Positions 1 through 9,555 are shown, numbered from the stretch's first letter. The stretch: 64,000 bases of DNA from Asticcacaulis excentricus CB 48 (GCF_000175215.2 NC_014817.1:524501-588500); one strand, 5' to 3'. The notes: a model not told the origin generated them from the letters alone. Program-made: numbers and translations.

Positions 1-1
1 C

Positions 2-484
2 GGTCTGCGCACCGGCCGTGCCTCGGCGGGCCTGCTGGAAGGCATTACGGTTGATGCCTACGGCTCCGCTATGTCGATCCTGTCCTGCGCCGCTATTTCG
101 GTGCCGGAACCGCGCATGATCAGCGTCAATGTCTGGGACAAGGGGCTGGTCGTGTCGGTCGAAAAGGCCATCCGCAATTCGGGTCTGGGCCTGAACCCGG
201 TTACCGACGGTCAGACCCTGCGCGTGCCGATCCCGCCGCTGACTGAGGAGCGCCGCAAGGAGTTGGCCAAGATCGCGGGCAAGTACGCGGAAGAAAAGCG
301 CGTGGCTGTGCGCAACGTGCGCCGTGACGCCAATGACGAGCTGAAGAAGGCCGAAAAGGACTCTCTGATCTCCGAAGACGAACAGAAGAAAATGACCACC
401 GAGGTCCAGAAGTTCACCGATGAGGCCATCAAGCGCATCGACGAGATGCTGAAGGTCAAGGAAGCGGAGATCATGCAGGTCTAA
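2..484 (+). CDS. frr: Ribosome recycling factor, 5' end outside the window
   Basis: Frr works with EF-G to split post-termination ribosomes so that subunits can be reused. The reading frame is open from base 2, so the start lies upstream of the window. The visible part contains family landmarks: LRTGRAS near the beginning, VPEPRMISV, DKGLV, EKAIRNSGLGLNP, and the end KEAEIMQV. The helical C-terminal half is rich in Lys and Glu, as expected for the RRF coiled bundle. It is the first gene of an envelope and lipid gene cluster, and uppS follows about 80 bases later. Confidence 0.97.
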   Translation, partial: GLRTGRASAGLLEGITVDAYGSAMSILSCAAISVPEPRMISVNVWDKGLVVSVEKAIRNSGLGLNPVTDGQTLRVPIPPLTEERRKELAKIAGKYAEEKRVAVRNVRRDANDELKKAEKDSLISEDEQKKMTTEVQKFTDEAIKRIDEMLKVKEAEIMQV

Positions 485-565
485 GGACCTGCACCACGCT
501 CGGTGCCTAAGGCCGGGCTTTTGTGTGTATTGCCCCTTCTGTCGTTTTTAGGAAAGTGTCCCTTT

Positions 566-1324
566 ATGCCCTCAGGGCCGGATTATATCGGTACAGGTGC
601 CGCTCCGGTACCACTGCACGTCGCCATCATCATGGATGGCAACGGGCGCTGGGCCAAGGCGCGCCGTCAGATACGCACCTTCGGCCATAAGGCGGGTGTG
701 GAGGCATTGCGCAAAACGATCACGGCCGCGCCGCATCTGGGCGTGACGCATCTGACGGTGTTCGCTTTCTCGACGGAGAACTGGCGGCGGCCGGCGACCG
801 AAGTGTCCGACCTGATGGGGCTGCTCAAGGCCTTCATCCGTTCGGATATGGACCGTCTGGCGCGCGATGGGGTCTGTGTGCGCATTATCGGCGACCGGGC
901 GGGTCTGCCGGTCGATATCCGTGAGTGTGTGGACGAGGCGCACCAGCGCACGCAACACAATAGCCGCTTCTTCCTGCAGGTGGCGCTCAATTACGGCGCG
1001 CAGGCCGATATTCTCGAGGCGGCCAAAACCTTCGCCCGGCAAGTGAAGGCCGGTGAGGCGGCGCTTGAGGACCTGACGGCGGAACGCTTTGGCGGGCTCT
1101 TGTCCACCTCAGGCTTGCCACCGCTGGATCTTTTGATCCGCACGTCCGGGGAACACCGGCTGTCGAACTTCCTGCTATGGGAAGCGGCCTACGCCGAATT
1201 TGTGTTTCAGGACGTGTTGTGGCCGGACTATGACGGCGAGGCGCTGAAGGCGGCGCTGGACGAATTCCGCCGGCGCGAGCGTCGCTTCGGCGCGGTTGAG
1301 GCCAGTGATGTCGCTTCCGTCTGA
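566..1324 (+). CDS. uppS: Isoprenyl transferase (undecaprenyl diphosphate synthase)
   Basis: This cis-prenyltransferase condenses isopentenyl diphosphate with farnesyl diphosphate to make the C55 lipid carrier used for peptidoglycan and LPS assembly. Family motifs are clear: HVAIIMDGNGRW with the catalytic Asp near residue 18, FAFSTENW, and the C-terminal RTSGEHRLSNFLLW block that binds pyrophosphate. The frame is open from a GTG at 503, but the ATG at 566 has AGGAAAG at 550-556 and gives a family-like length of 252 aa, so I chose it. The 3' end overlaps the cdsA start by 17 bases. Confidence 0.95.
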   Translation: MPSGPDYIGTGAAPVPLHVAIIMDGNGRWAKARRQIRTFGHKAGVEALRKTITAAPHLGVTHLTVFAFSTENWRRPATEVSDLMGLLKAFIRSDMDRLARDGVCVRIIGDRAGLPVDIRECVDEAHQRTQHNSRFFLQVALNYGAQADILEAAKTFARQVKAGEAALEDLTAERFGGLLSTSGLPPLDLLIRTSGEHRLSNFLLWEAAYAEFVFQDVLWPDYDGEALKAALDEFRRRERRFGAVEASDVASV

Positions 1325-2138
1325 CGCGAAACCGAAAAAAACCTCACGTGAACTTCTGTTTCGCATCGCCTCGGCGGCGGTGCTGATCCCGATTGTGCTG
1401 CTGATTATCGCCTATGGCAACTGGGCCTTTTTGCTGCTGCTGAGCGTCGGGGTGGCCTTGCTGGCGATTGAATGGGGGGCGATGGCGGCCCCTCAGTTAT
1501 CGAGCCGCATGGCCGTCGCCATCAGTCTGGCCATTCTGGGCGGGGTGTTTACCGTCTATCTGTTCAACATGCTGGCCGGACTGGCGGTGCTGGCTTTAGG
1601 TGCCATCTGTGCGGGCTTTTATTTCCGCTACCTGAAAGGGCCGCACCTCGATGCCGCTTACGGGGCCTTTTACATAGGCTGGCCGGCTCTGGTGCTCATC
1701 TGGCTGCGTGAGACGCATAACGGCGTCTATTGGGTTTTTTTCGCCTTCCTGATCGCCTGGGCGGCGGACAGTGCCGCCTATCTGGTGGGCAAGCTGGTGG
1801 GCGGGCCCAAGCTGTGGCGCAAATATTCGCCCAACAAGACCTGGTCAGGCTTTGCCGGGGGCATGATCGCCGGGATGCTGACCGCCGGGACGCTGGCCGA
1901 CCTAACGAAGCTCTTTCAGTCGAGTACGGCGGCGCTGATTGTTGGCCTTCTGGTGGCCTTTGCCACCATGGGCGGTGATTTATGGGAGTCCATGCTTAAG
2001 CGACGATATGGCGTCAAGGACTCCGGCACGCTGATCCCCGGTCATGGCGGCTTGCTGGACCGTGTAGACGGGCTGATGTTCGCCATCGTCGCCATCGGCG
2101 GTATCCGCTGGCTGGTCATGCTGGGGACCAAGCTATGA
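1308..2138 (+). CDS. cdsA: Phosphatidate cytidylyltransferase (CDP-diglyceride synthase)
   Basis: CdsA converts phosphatidic acid and CTP to CDP-diacylglycerol, the precursor of membrane phospholipids. The protein is almost entirely hydrophobic helices and ends with the CDS family signature, seen as SMLKRRYGVKDSGTLIPGHGG followed by LLDRVDG. The frame opens at a TTG (1296), but ATG 1308 has GAGG at 1298-1301 and is preferred. The gene overlaps uppS at its start, and its TGA stop overlaps the ATG of dxr, so translation is probably coupled. Confidence 0.95.
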   Translation: MSLPSDAKPKKTSRELLFRIASAAVLIPIVLLIIAYGNWAFLLLLSVGVALLAIEWGAMAAPQLSSRMAVAISLAILGGVFTVYLFNMLAGLAVLALGAICAGFYFRYLKGPHLDAAYGAFYIGWPALVLIWLRETHNGVYWVFFAFLIAWAADSAAYLVGKLVGGPKLWRKYSPNKTWSGFAGGMIAGMLTAGTLADLTKLFQSSTAALIVGLLVAFATMGGDLWESMLKRRYGVKDSGTLIPGHGGLLDRVDGLMFAIVAIGGIRWLVMLGTKL

Positions 2139-3358
2139 GGCGTATCTCAATCCTCGGTTCGACCGGCTCCATCGGCGTATCAACGCTGAACCTGATCGAA
2201 GAAACCCTGACGCCTGGCGAAGATTACGAACTGGAAGCCCTGTGTGCCGGACGTAATGCGGCGCTACTGGCTGAGCAGGCGCTGAAATTCCGGCCGCGTG
2301 TGGCGGTCCTGTCCGATGCTTCGCAATGGGCCGATTTCAGCGAACGGATGAAGGGCTCCGGTATCGAGATCGCCTGCGGTCCTGAGGCCGTCGAAGCCGC
2401 TGCGGCGCGTCCGGTCGATTGGGTGATGGCGGCTATTGTCGGCATTGCGGGTTTGAGGCCCGTCTGGGCGGCGGCCGGGACGGGGGCTACAGTGGCTTTG
2501 GCCAACAAGGAAAGCCTTGTCTGTTGTGGCCGCTCGCTGATCCTGCGCGCTGAGGCAGCGGGCGGGCGCATTCTACCGGTCGATTCCGAACACAATGCGA
2601 TTTTCCAAGTCTTTGAAGAGGCCGAGCGCGCGCGCATCCGTCGCCTGATCCTCACCGCGTCGGGCGGGCCGTTCCGAGGGCGCCAGCGCGAAGACCTTGC
2701 CCACGTTACCCGCGAACAGGCCCTGAAACACCCCAACTGGTCGATGGGGGCCAAGATCACCATCGACAGTGCCTCTCTGGCCAATAAGGGGCTGGAGCTG
2801 ATCGAGGCGGCCTATCTGTTTGACATGCCGTCCGCTCAGATTGACGTCCTGATCCATCCGCAATCCGTGGTGCACAGCCTTGTCGAATATAGCGACGGCT
2901 CGACCCTGGCTCAGATGGGGCCGCCGGATATGCGGGTGCCGATTTCCTACTGCCTCGGCTGGCCGCAGCGCCATAGCTGGTCCGCGCCGCCGCTTGATCT
3001 GTGCGCGCTTTCGACCCTGACGTTTGAGCGGCCCGATACCGAGGCCTTCCCTATGCTCAGGCTGGCGCGTGAGGCGCTGGAAGCCGGCGGGCTGATGCCG
3101 GTCGTCTATAATGCCGCCAACGAGGTGATGGTGCAGGCCTTCCTTGAGGGGCGCATCGGATTCCTCGACATTCCGGCAACGGTCGAAGCCGCCATGATGA
3201 GGGCGCAATCGCTGTCTATGGCTTTCGGTAATGATTTGCGCCATGATGTCGAGTGCATCGAGCAGGCGGATGCCGAAACGCGGGCGCAACTGGCCGTTTC
3301 TGGTGAGGCAGCCCATTGGACAGCGGGAACACAGGGGCAGGCCTTTTCGCGGGCCTGA
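2135..3358 (+). CDS. dxr: 1-deoxy-D-xylulose 5-phosphate reductoisomerase
   Basis: Dxr is the second enzyme of the MEP isoprenoid pathway and makes 2-C-methyl-D-erythritol 4-phosphate with NADPH. The N-terminus has the dinucleotide loop ILGSTGSIG at residues 5-13. The middle has LANKESLV and PVDSEHNAIFQ. Metal and substrate motifs such as TASGGPF and ITIDSASLANKGLELIEA follow. The length of 407 aa is normal. ATG overlaps the cdsA stop (ATGA). The product feeds the IspDF enzyme encoded elsewhere in this window (31965-33110). Confidence 0.96.
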   Translation: MRRISILGSTGSIGVSTLNLIEETLTPGEDYELEALCAGRNAALLAEQALKFRPRVAVLSDASQWADFSERMKGSGIEIACGPEAVEAAAARPVDWVMAAIVGIAGLRPVWAAAGTGATVALANKESLVCCGRSLILRAEAAGGRILPVDSEHNAIFQVFEEAERARIRRLILTASGGPFRGRQREDLAHVTREQALKHPNWSMGAKITIDSASLANKGLELIEAAYLFDMPSAQIDVLIHPQSVVHSLVEYSDGSTLAQMGPPDMRVPISYCLGWPQRHSWSAPPLDLCALSTLTFERPDTEAFPMLRLAREALEAGGLMPVVYNAANEVMVQAFLEGRIGFLDIPATVEAAMMRAQSLSMAFGNDLRHDVECIEQADAETRAQLAVSGEAAHWTAGTQGQAFSRA

Positions 3359-3379
3359 CGGGATAAAGTACGGACGATA

Positions 3380-4582
3380 ATGATCTTTTATATTTTGGCC
3401 ATACCTCTTTTTCTACTGGTGATCTCGTTGATCGTGACCTTTCACGAACTCGGCCATTTCAGCGTCGCCCGCCTGTTTAAAACAAAGATCGAGCGCTTCT
3501 CTGTCGGATTCGGCCCCGTCATCTGGTCCAAGCGCGACAAGAATGGCGTGCTGTGGTGTCTGAGTGCCCTGCCTTTAGGCGGTTATGTGAAATTTTCTTG
3601 CGACGAACATGTGTCTTCAATGTCACCCGACGCCGAAGAATTGGAAAAGGCCCGCCGCGCTATCCGTGAGCGCGAAGGGCCGGGCGCGGAATTGGCTTAT
3701 TTCCACTTCAAGCCAGTGTGGCAGCGCTTTCTGATCGTGCTGGCCGGGCCGGTGGCCAATTTTGTGCTGGCTATTATCATTTTTGCCGCGGTCTTCATGA
3801 TCGTGGGCAAGGGCATGGCGCCTGGAACCGTCATGGGCTTTTCGGAGCCCAACGGCCCCGGTGCCCGTTCAGGCCTCAAGGTCGGAGATCAATTCGTCCG
3901 CATCGATGGCCGTGAGGTCAAGACCTCTGAAGACGTGATCATGCTGGTGCGGATGCGTGGCAATGAGCCGACAGCGGTGGATGTTCGGCGTGATGGTGAG
4001 ATTGTACGTCTGACAGTTACCCCGGAGCGGCGTCTGATCGCTGAGGTATCGCAGCATGTACCGACCTATGCCGGAGTGCTGGCGGTCAAAATTGGTGATG
4101 GAGAGCCGCACACGCCTTGGCCCCACGAGGCCCTATGGCTGGGGACGCAGAAAACGATCGGCGTACTTGACACGACCCTGACCTATATTGGCCGTATTTT
4201 CACCGGAAAAGAAAACGGAGATCAGCTTTCGGGCATAATCGGAATGACCAAGGCGACGGGCGACCTGACTGCCGAAGTCGCCAGCGTCAAAGCGGCGCCG
4301 GGACAGATGGCCTTCAGTCTGCTGCTCACCCTGTTGCAGATGGCGGCCTTTGTATCAGTCGGTATTGGGTTTGTGAACCTGTTGCCGATCCCCGTGCTCG
4401 ATGGCGGCCATCTGGTTTTTTATACCTATGAGGCCATTGCGCGGCGGCCGCTCAGCGCTACCGTGCAGGGCCTTGGATACAGATTTGGACTTGTGGCCTT
4501 GTTAGGTTTGATGTTGTTCGCTACATGGAATGACCTTAACCGTATTGGGTTTACCAAGTTTTTCGGGGGTCTGTTTTCATGA
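3380..4582 (+). CDS. rseP: RIP metalloprotease RseP (site-2 protease; MmpA in Caulobacter)
   Basis: This intramembrane zinc protease cuts transmembrane regulators after a first periplasmic cut; the Caulobacter ortholog MmpA degrades PodJ. The zinc motif HELGH lies at residues 22-26 in the first membrane segment. A PDZ domain covers roughly residues 140-215 (GPGARSGLKVGDQFVRIDG). The second catalytic motif, LLPIPVLDGGH, is near residue 340, and a final membrane segment follows. It lies directly upstream of bamA, the usual order. Substrates in this organism cannot be read from the sequence. Confidence 0.95.
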   Translation: MIFYILAIPLFLLVISLIVTFHELGHFSVARLFKTKIERFSVGFGPVIWSKRDKNGVLWCLSALPLGGYVKFSCDEHVSSMSPDAEELEKARRAIREREGPGAELAYFHFKPVWQRFLIVLAGPVANFVLAIIIFAAVFMIVGKGMAPGTVMGFSEPNGPGARSGLKVGDQFVRIDGREVKTSEDVIMLVRMRGNEPTAVDVRRDGEIVRLTVTPERRLIAEVSQHVPTYAGVLAVKIGDGEPHTPWPHEALWLGTQKTIGVLDTTLTYIGRIFTGKENGDQLSGIIGMTKATGDLTAEVASVKAAPGQMAFSLLLTLLQMAAFVSVGIGFVNLLPIPVLDGGHLVFYTYEAIARRPLSATVQGLGYRFGLVALLGLMLFATWNDLNRIGFTKFFGGLFS

Positions 4583-4662
4583 CCGGCGCAGATCGGGAGA
4601 TATTTCCCGTCCTTTGCCTCCGTTCGTGACGGCCATACATATAAGCGGAACGAAACCTTTCC

Positions 4663-7065
4663 ATGAATAGTCCTGCCTCCACCACTTCCAAGACACATGC
4701 TTGGACCGTCAGCGTCAGCCTGCTGGCGCTTCTGGCGGCCTCCGCTCCCGCTCTGGCGCAGGAAGCCCCAGCAAGCCCCGCCGCTCAGGCAGCGCCTGCG
4801 GCCCCCGCCCCACAGGTCGCTGTGATCGGGCGAATCAAGGTGGAAGGCAACGAACGTATCGATGCCGCTACCATCATCTCCTACCTGCCCGTTCAGGTGG
4901 GGCAGACGGTTAATGACCTTCTGATCGACCAGTCGGTGAAGACGCTTTACCGCACGGAACTGTTCTCCGACGTGCAGATCGTCATGAACGGCAACGAAAT
5001 GGTCATCAGCGTTGTCGAAGCGCCGATCATCAATCAGGTGGTGTTTGAGGGTAACAGCGCCCTGTCCAAGGACAAGCTGCGCGATGAAGTGACGATCCGT
5101 CCGCGTGGCGTCTTCACCAAGGCCAAGGTGCAGGCGGACGTGCAGCGCATTATCGAACTGTATCGCCGCTCAGGCCGCATCTCGGCTACGGTGACGCCGA
5201 AGATCGTCGAACTGCCGCAAAAGCGCGTCGATCTGATCTTCGAAATCGACGAAGGCGTTAAAACCGGCGTCGAAAACGTCAACTTCGTTGGCAACAAGGC
5301 CTTCTCGGATAACGAACTGGCGGGCGTCGTCGTAACCAAGAAGTCCCTGTGGTGGAAGTTCTTCTCCTCGAACGACAACTACGATCCGGATCGTATGGAT
5401 TACGACCGCGAGCAGTTGAAGAAGTTTTACACCAACCGCGGCTATTACGACTTCCGCGTTGTGTCGGCCGTGGCTGAACTGACGCCGGACCGCAAGGATT
5501 TCGTCATCACCTACACACTGGACGAAGGCGAAAAGTACAATTTCGGCCGCGTCGTGGTGAAGACCGAGAACGAAAAGCTGAACGGCGAGAACCTGCAACG
5601 TATGTTGCCGATCCAGCCGGGCCAGCTCTATGAAAGCGACCTGATTGAAAAATCAGTCGATGCCCTGACCTATGCGGCGGGGCAGGCGGGCTTCGCCTTT
5701 GTGGACGTGCGTCCGCGCGACGAAGGTAATCCGGAAACCAAGACGGTCGATGTGACCTTCAACGTGCGCGAAGGCGCGCGCGTCTATATCGACAAGATCG
5801 ACATCGTCGGCAATGCCCGCACGCTCGATCGCGTTGTGCGCCGTGAGATGCTGGTGTCGGAAGGCGACGCCTATAACAAGGCCCTGATCGAACGCTCCAA
5901 GATGTTCGTCAATGCGCTGGGCTTCTTCAAAGACGTCGAAATCAAGGAAACACCGGGTTCGGCGCCCGACCGCACCAATATTCAGGTACAGGTCACCGAG
6001 CAGCCGACCGGCGAACTGAGCTTCGGGGCGGGCTTCTCCTCCTATGAAAAGTTCATCCTCGACGTCGGCATCACCGAACGCAACTTCCGTGGCCGTGGTC
6101 AGAACGTGCGGGCGCGTGTGTCGCTGGGTTCGATCCAGAAAAACGTCGATCTGTCCTTCACCGAGCCGCGGTTTATGGGCCGTGACGTCTCGGCGGGTAT
6201 CGACCTGTTCTCCAGCTCGTACAACTATTCGGGCGTGAGCTATTCGTCGAAGACGAACGGCGCGGGTCTGCGTCTGGGCTACAGCCTGAACGGCTATTCC
6301 ATCCTGCGTCTGCGCTATAACCTGCGCAGCGACGAACTGACCTATTCGGGTTCGTCGGAATGTGACGCCCTGCAATATAGCTGCGGCAACGGCGTGACTT
6401 CCAGCGTCGGTTACACCCTGTCGTTTGATCGCCGTAATGACTACGTGCTGGCGACGCGCGGCTGGCAAGCCATTCTGCGTCAGGATTTCGCCGGATTGGG
6501 CGGTGACACGCGCTATGTTCGCTCCGAGCTTGAAGGCCATTGGTATCATGGCTTCCGCAAGGATATGGTTCTGCACCTGCAAGGCATAGCTGGTAACATC
6601 ACGCCCGTGGGCGGCGACGCCGTTCGCATCAACGACCGTTTCTTCAAGGGGGGCACCACATTCCGCGGCTTCGAAAATGCCGGTATCGGTCCGCGCGACA
6701 CCAACTCGACCTACGCACTGGGTGGTGAAACCTACGCCATCGGTACGGTCGAACTGGGCATTCCCAACGGTCTGCCCGAGCAGTACGGCCTCAAAACCGC
6801 TCTGTTCGTCGATTTCGGTACGCTCGGTGGCATCGATGACCGTCTGAAATATTGCAGCGCGACTCAGGCGACGCTCGGTAACTGCACGGCCGGTACACGT
6901 CTGGACTATATCAAGGATGACATGTCGCTGCGCGCTTCGGCGGGGGTGACCATCCGCTGGAAGTCGCCTATGGGGCCGATCCAGTTCGATATCAGCCAGA
7001 TCCTGTCGCGCGAAGACTACGATAAGACCGAGACCTTCCGTTTCTCACAATCTACACAGTTTTAA
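4663..7065 (+). CDS. bamA: Outer membrane protein assembly factor BamA
   Basis: BamA is the barrel core of the machine that folds outer membrane proteins. An N-terminal signal peptide ends near ALAQ (residue 33) and is followed by a short Ala/Pro linker. Repeated POTRA domains fill about residues 50-440, and an Omp85 barrel fills the rest. The barrel has FRGF, a variant of the conserved VRGF loop motif, and the protein ends in Phe, as outer membrane barrels normally do. Length 800 aa is typical for alphaproteobacteria. It is followed by the chaperone gene skp. Confidence 0.97.
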   Translation: MNSPASTTSKTHAWTVSVSLLALLAASAPALAQEAPASPAAQAAPAAPAPQVAVIGRIKVEGNERIDAATIISYLPVQVGQTVNDLLIDQSVKTLYRTELFSDVQIVMNGNEMVISVVEAPIINQVVFEGNSALSKDKLRDEVTIRPRGVFTKAKVQADVQRIIELYRRSGRISATVTPKIVELPQKRVDLIFEIDEGVKTGVENVNFVGNKAFSDNELAGVVVTKKSLWWKFFSSNDNYDPDRMDYDREQLKKFYTNRGYYDFRVVSAVAELTPDRKDFVITYTLDEGEKYNFGRVVVKTENEKLNGENLQRMLPIQPGQLYESDLIEKSVDALTYAAGQAGFAFVDVRPRDEGNPETKTVDVTFNVREGARVYIDKIDIVGNARTLDRVVRREMLVSEGDAYNKALIERSKMFVNALGFFKDVEIKETPGSAPDRTNIQVQVTEQPTGELSFGAGFSSYEKFILDVGITERNFRGRGQNVRARVSLGSIQKNVDLSFTEPRFMGRDVSAGIDLFSSSYNYSGVSYSSKTNGAGLRLGYSLNGYSILRLRYNLRSDELTYSGSSECDALQYSCGNGVTSSVGYTLSFDRRNDYVLATRGWQAILRQDFAGLGGDTRYVRSELEGHWYHGFRKDMVLHLQGIAGNITPVGGDAVRINDRFFKGGTTFRGFENAGIGPRDTNSTYALGGETYAIGTVELGIPNGLPEQYGLKTALFVDFGTLGGIDDRLKYCSATQATLGNCTAGTRLDYIKDDMSLRASAGVTIRWKSPMGPIQFDISQILSREDYDKTETFRFSQSTQF

Positions 7066-7105
7066 TTTATCCTCCCACAAGATCCACCGAACGAGTTTCC
7101 ACGCT

Positions 7106-7771
7106 ATGAAAAAGCAAATTCTTCTCACTGTCGCCGCCCTGTCGGCCACTGCTCTGACCTCGGTCGCTGTTGCCCAGACCCCGGCACCCGCCGCGGCCCC
7201 GGCTCCGGCTCAGCCCCAAACCAAGCCGGGCCCGGTTATCGCCGGCGTCTGCGTCTATTCGAACGAAGCCGTGATGGCCAATGCTGCCGTTTCCAAGGCC
7301 GCCGCTCAGCGCCTCCAACAGATCAATCAGCAGGCCGAGGCCGAGCTTGAGCCCGATGCCCAGGCGCTGGAAAAAGAGCGCGCTGGCCTCGCCGCTCAAC
7401 AAAAGACCCTGACCAAGGACAAGTTCGATCCTCTGGCTCAGGCCTTTATGGGTAAGGTCAAGGCCTTCCAGGACAAGGCGTTCATCGTCAATCAGGAACT
7501 GGGCCGTACCGAGCAGGACGCCAATGTGAAGGTGGCGCAACTGGTCGCTCCGGCACTGTCGGCGACCTACGAAAGCAAGAACTGCGGTATGCTGGTTGAC
7601 CGCAAGGCCGTTCTGTTCGCCAATCCGGCTATGGACATCACCGGTGACGTGATCAAGAAGCTCGACGACTCCAAGGTCGCGGTTGACATCAAGCGCGTCG
7701 TTCTGCCGGAAGCTGACCGTCAAAAGCTGCTGAAGGCCAAGGCTGAGCAGGACGCCCAGCAAGGCGGTTAA
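7106..7771 (+). CDS. Skp/OmpH-family periplasmic chaperone
   Basis: OmpH-family proteins hold unfolded outer membrane proteins in the periplasm on the way to BamA. The 221-aa product has a signal peptide ending around VAVAQT, a proline-rich linker, and then a long charged helical region (about residues 75-160) expected to form coiled-coil tentacles. Two cysteines in the mature part (GVCVYS and NCGMLV) could pair; this is inference. It follows bamA by 40 bases and is closed by a strong intrinsic terminator at 7820-7873, so the lipid A genes downstream probably have their own promoter. Confidence 0.88.
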   Translation: MKKQILLTVAALSATALTSVAVAQTPAPAAAPAPAQPQTKPGPVIAGVCVYSNEAVMANAAVSKAAAQRLQQINQQAEAELEPDAQALEKERAGLAAQQKTLTKDKFDPLAQAFMGKVKAFQDKAFIVNQELGRTEQDANVKVAQLVAPALSATYESKNCGMLVDRKAVLFANPAMDITGDVIKKLDDSKVAVDIKRVVLPEADRQKLLKAKAEQDAQQGG

Positions 7772-7819
7772 GTTTTGGGGCCGCTCTGAATGGCCCTGAA
7801 AACTTTGTAAACATTGAGT

Positions 7820-7873
7820 GAGCCTTGTCCGGCGAAATGTGCGCACGCATAGCTGGACAAGGCTCTGTTTTTT
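7820..7873 (+). terminator. Rho-independent terminator after skp
   Basis: GAGCCTTGTCC at 7820-7830 pairs perfectly with GGACAAGGCTC at 7855-7865 and is followed by TGTTTTTTT. The loop contains a smaller palindrome, GTGCGCAC. A weaker inverted repeat lies at the skp stop codon (7771-7805). Confidence 0.9.
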
Positions 7874-7890
7874 TGAGCTATATGCGACTT

Positions 7891-7997
7891 TTAGAGCCTC
7901 ATACCGAAAGTGGACACCACTTTTCGGAAAAAAAACATGAGGCGTTAGAAATAATTAGAGCCACTCGGCGGCTCAACTTAGCCGACGACTGCTCTAG
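7891..7997. repeat. Dispersed mosaic repeat, copy 1 (before lpxD)
   Basis: This is a two-hairpin intergenic element. Hairpin A has CCGAAAGTGG facing CCACTTTTCGG, with an outer stem GCCTCAT/ATGAGGC. Hairpin B starts at TTAGAGCCACTCG and ends at GCTCTAG. It is closest to the copy at 17661-17766. It lies between the skp terminator and lpxD, ending about 20 bases before the lpxD ribosome binding site. Confidence 0.88.
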
Positions 7998-8036
7998 TCG
8001 TTTTTCCTGTCGCCTGGTGAGGAGGATTCGCAGGGC

Positions 8037-9050
8037 ATGCCCGATCAAAGATTCTTTGATGTTGCCTCCGAAATCGCCCTTGATGACGTTCTCGGTCTGG
8101 CCTTTGCTACCGTGTCGTCGGGTGCAGACCTGACGGCACGTCGTGTAAACGGCTGCGCCCCGCTGTCGGTGGCGGGGCAGGGCGATGTCGCCTATTTCAG
8201 TGACCGTCGCTATCTCGAAAACCTGCGCCGCACGCGCGCCGGTTTCGCCTTCGTCCACGAAGCGGATATCGACCATGTGCCTGAGCAAACCCTGGCGCTT
8301 GTCACCCGCTCACCGCAGGCCTCGTGGTCACGACTGGCGGCAAAGCTGTACAGACCGCGTCGCCACGAAGGGCCTCAGGCCATCCACCCCACAGCCCGTA
8401 TCGAAGACGGCGTGACATTAGGAGTAGGGGTCATTGTCGGTCAGGGGGCTGAGATCGGGCGCGGGTCGCACATCGAAGCCTACACGGTGATTGGTCCGGG
8501 GTGTCAGATCGGACGTAATTGTTACATCGGGGCGCACGCGACGATCTACTGCGCCCTGATCGGTGATGGCGTGCATCTGGCGTCGGGTGTGCGAATCGGC
8601 GAGGCTGGTTTTGGTGTTTCGGGCGATCACGAAGGCCTGATTGACGTGCCCCAACTGGGGCGTGTCGTCCTTCAGGATCATGTCTCCATCGGTGCAGGAA
8701 CCTGCGTTGATCGCGGGGCCTATGACGACACCGTCATCGGTGAGGCTTCAAAGATCGACAATATGGTTCAGATCGCCCATAACGTTAAACTTGGACGTAA
8801 CGTCATCGTCGCGGCCCATTCCGGGCTTTCGGGTTCCGTTCAAGTGGGGGATGGAGCCATGTTCGGAGGTCGCGCGGGCGTGATCGACCATATTGATATC
8901 GGGGCCGGGGCCAAGGTGGCTGCGGGTGCGGTTGTGTTTAAAGACGTCCCTGCGGGACAGATGTGGTCGGGCTTCCCCGCCAAGCCGTCGCGGCAGTTTC
9001 TGCGCGAGACGGCCTGGCTGAGCAAGGCCGCCACCAAGGATAAGGGCTAA
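8037..9050 (+). CDS. lpxD: UDP-3-O-(3-hydroxyacyl)glucosamine N-acyltransferase
   Basis: LpxD adds the second acyl chain in lipid A synthesis. Residues 1-100 form the uridine-binding domain (VAGQGDVAYFSD). The rest is a left-handed beta helix of hexapeptide repeats (GVTLGVGVIVGQGAEIG and many more), with the catalytic His expected in the AHNVKLGRN stretch. The ATG at 8037 has GAGGAGG at 8019-8025. The stop lies 7 bases before fabZ. The gene follows a repeat element rather than skp directly. Confidence 0.95.
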   Translation: MPDQRFFDVASEIALDDVLGLAFATVSSGADLTARRVNGCAPLSVAGQGDVAYFSDRRYLENLRRTRAGFAFVHEADIDHVPEQTLALVTRSPQASWSRLAAKLYRPRRHEGPQAIHPTARIEDGVTLGVGVIVGQGAEIGRGSHIEAYTVIGPGCQIGRNCYIGAHATIYCALIGDGVHLASGVRIGEAGFGVSGDHEGLIDVPQLGRVVLQDHVSIGAGTCVDRGAYDDTVIGEASKIDNMVQIAHNVKLGRNVIVAAHSGLSGSVQVGDGAMFGGRAGVIDHIDIGAGAKVAAGAVVFKDVPAGQMWSGFPAKPSRQFLRETAWLSKAATKDKG

Positions 9051-9057
9051 GAGCAGA

Positions 9058-9555
9058 ATGACCACGGATCAAGGCGGCGAGGTGCCGGAAGGCGGGGCAC
9101 CCGAAACCGGTATCGACATCAGCTATCAGGAAGTGATGAAGCGGATTCCGCATCGCTACCCGTTTCTGTTGATTGATCGCGGCGAAAACTGGATCAAGAA
9201 CAAGAGCATGGTGGGCATAAAGAACGTCACGTTCAATGAGCCCTTCTTCAACGGTCATTTTCCTGAAAATCCAGTCATGCCGGGCGTGCTGATCATCGAG
9301 GCGCTGGGGCAAACCGGGGCCGTGCTGATGTCGAAGTCGCTGGATGTCTCCGTCGAAGGCAAGACCATCTTCTTCATGGGCGTCGATGGCGTGAAGTTCC
9401 GCAGCCCTGTGCGTCCCGGCGATCAGTTGCGGATGCACGTCGAAGTGACGCGTCACCGCGGGGATGTGTTCAAGTTCCGCGGCGAAGCGTTTGTGAACAA
9501 TAAAATCGTTTGCGAATGTGAATTCGCGGCCATGGTGGTCGAGACACCGCAATGA
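9058..9555 (+). CDS. fabZ: 3-hydroxyacyl-[acyl-carrier-protein] dehydratase FabZ
   Basis: FabZ dehydrates beta-hydroxyacyl-ACP in fatty acid synthesis and so competes with LpxA and LpxD for the same pool. The hot-dog fold motifs are present: HRYPFLLIDR, and the active site FNGHFPENPVMPG with the catalytic His, followed by LIIEALGQ with the catalytic Glu. The 165-aa protein has about 15-20 extra N-terminal residues compared with the short E. coli form. It sits between lpxD and lpxA, and its stop overlaps the lpxA ATG by 4 bases. Confidence 0.96.
   Translation: MTTDQGGEVPEGGAPETGIDISYQEVMKRIPHRYPFLLIDRGENWIKNKSMVGIKNVTFNEPFFNGHFPENPVMPGVLIIEALGQTGAVLMSKSLDVSVEGKTIFFMGVDGVKFRSPVRPGDQLRMHVEVTRHRGDVFKFRGEAFVNNKIVCECEFAAMVVETPQ

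Noticed and set aside
5653..6582. 309-aa minus-strand open frame inside bamA
   Set aside because: Antisense to the BamA barrel, no family match, no ribosome binding site of note.
7825..8133. 102-aa open frame before lpxD
   Set aside because: It runs through the skp terminator and a dispersed repeat and overlaps the lpxD start.
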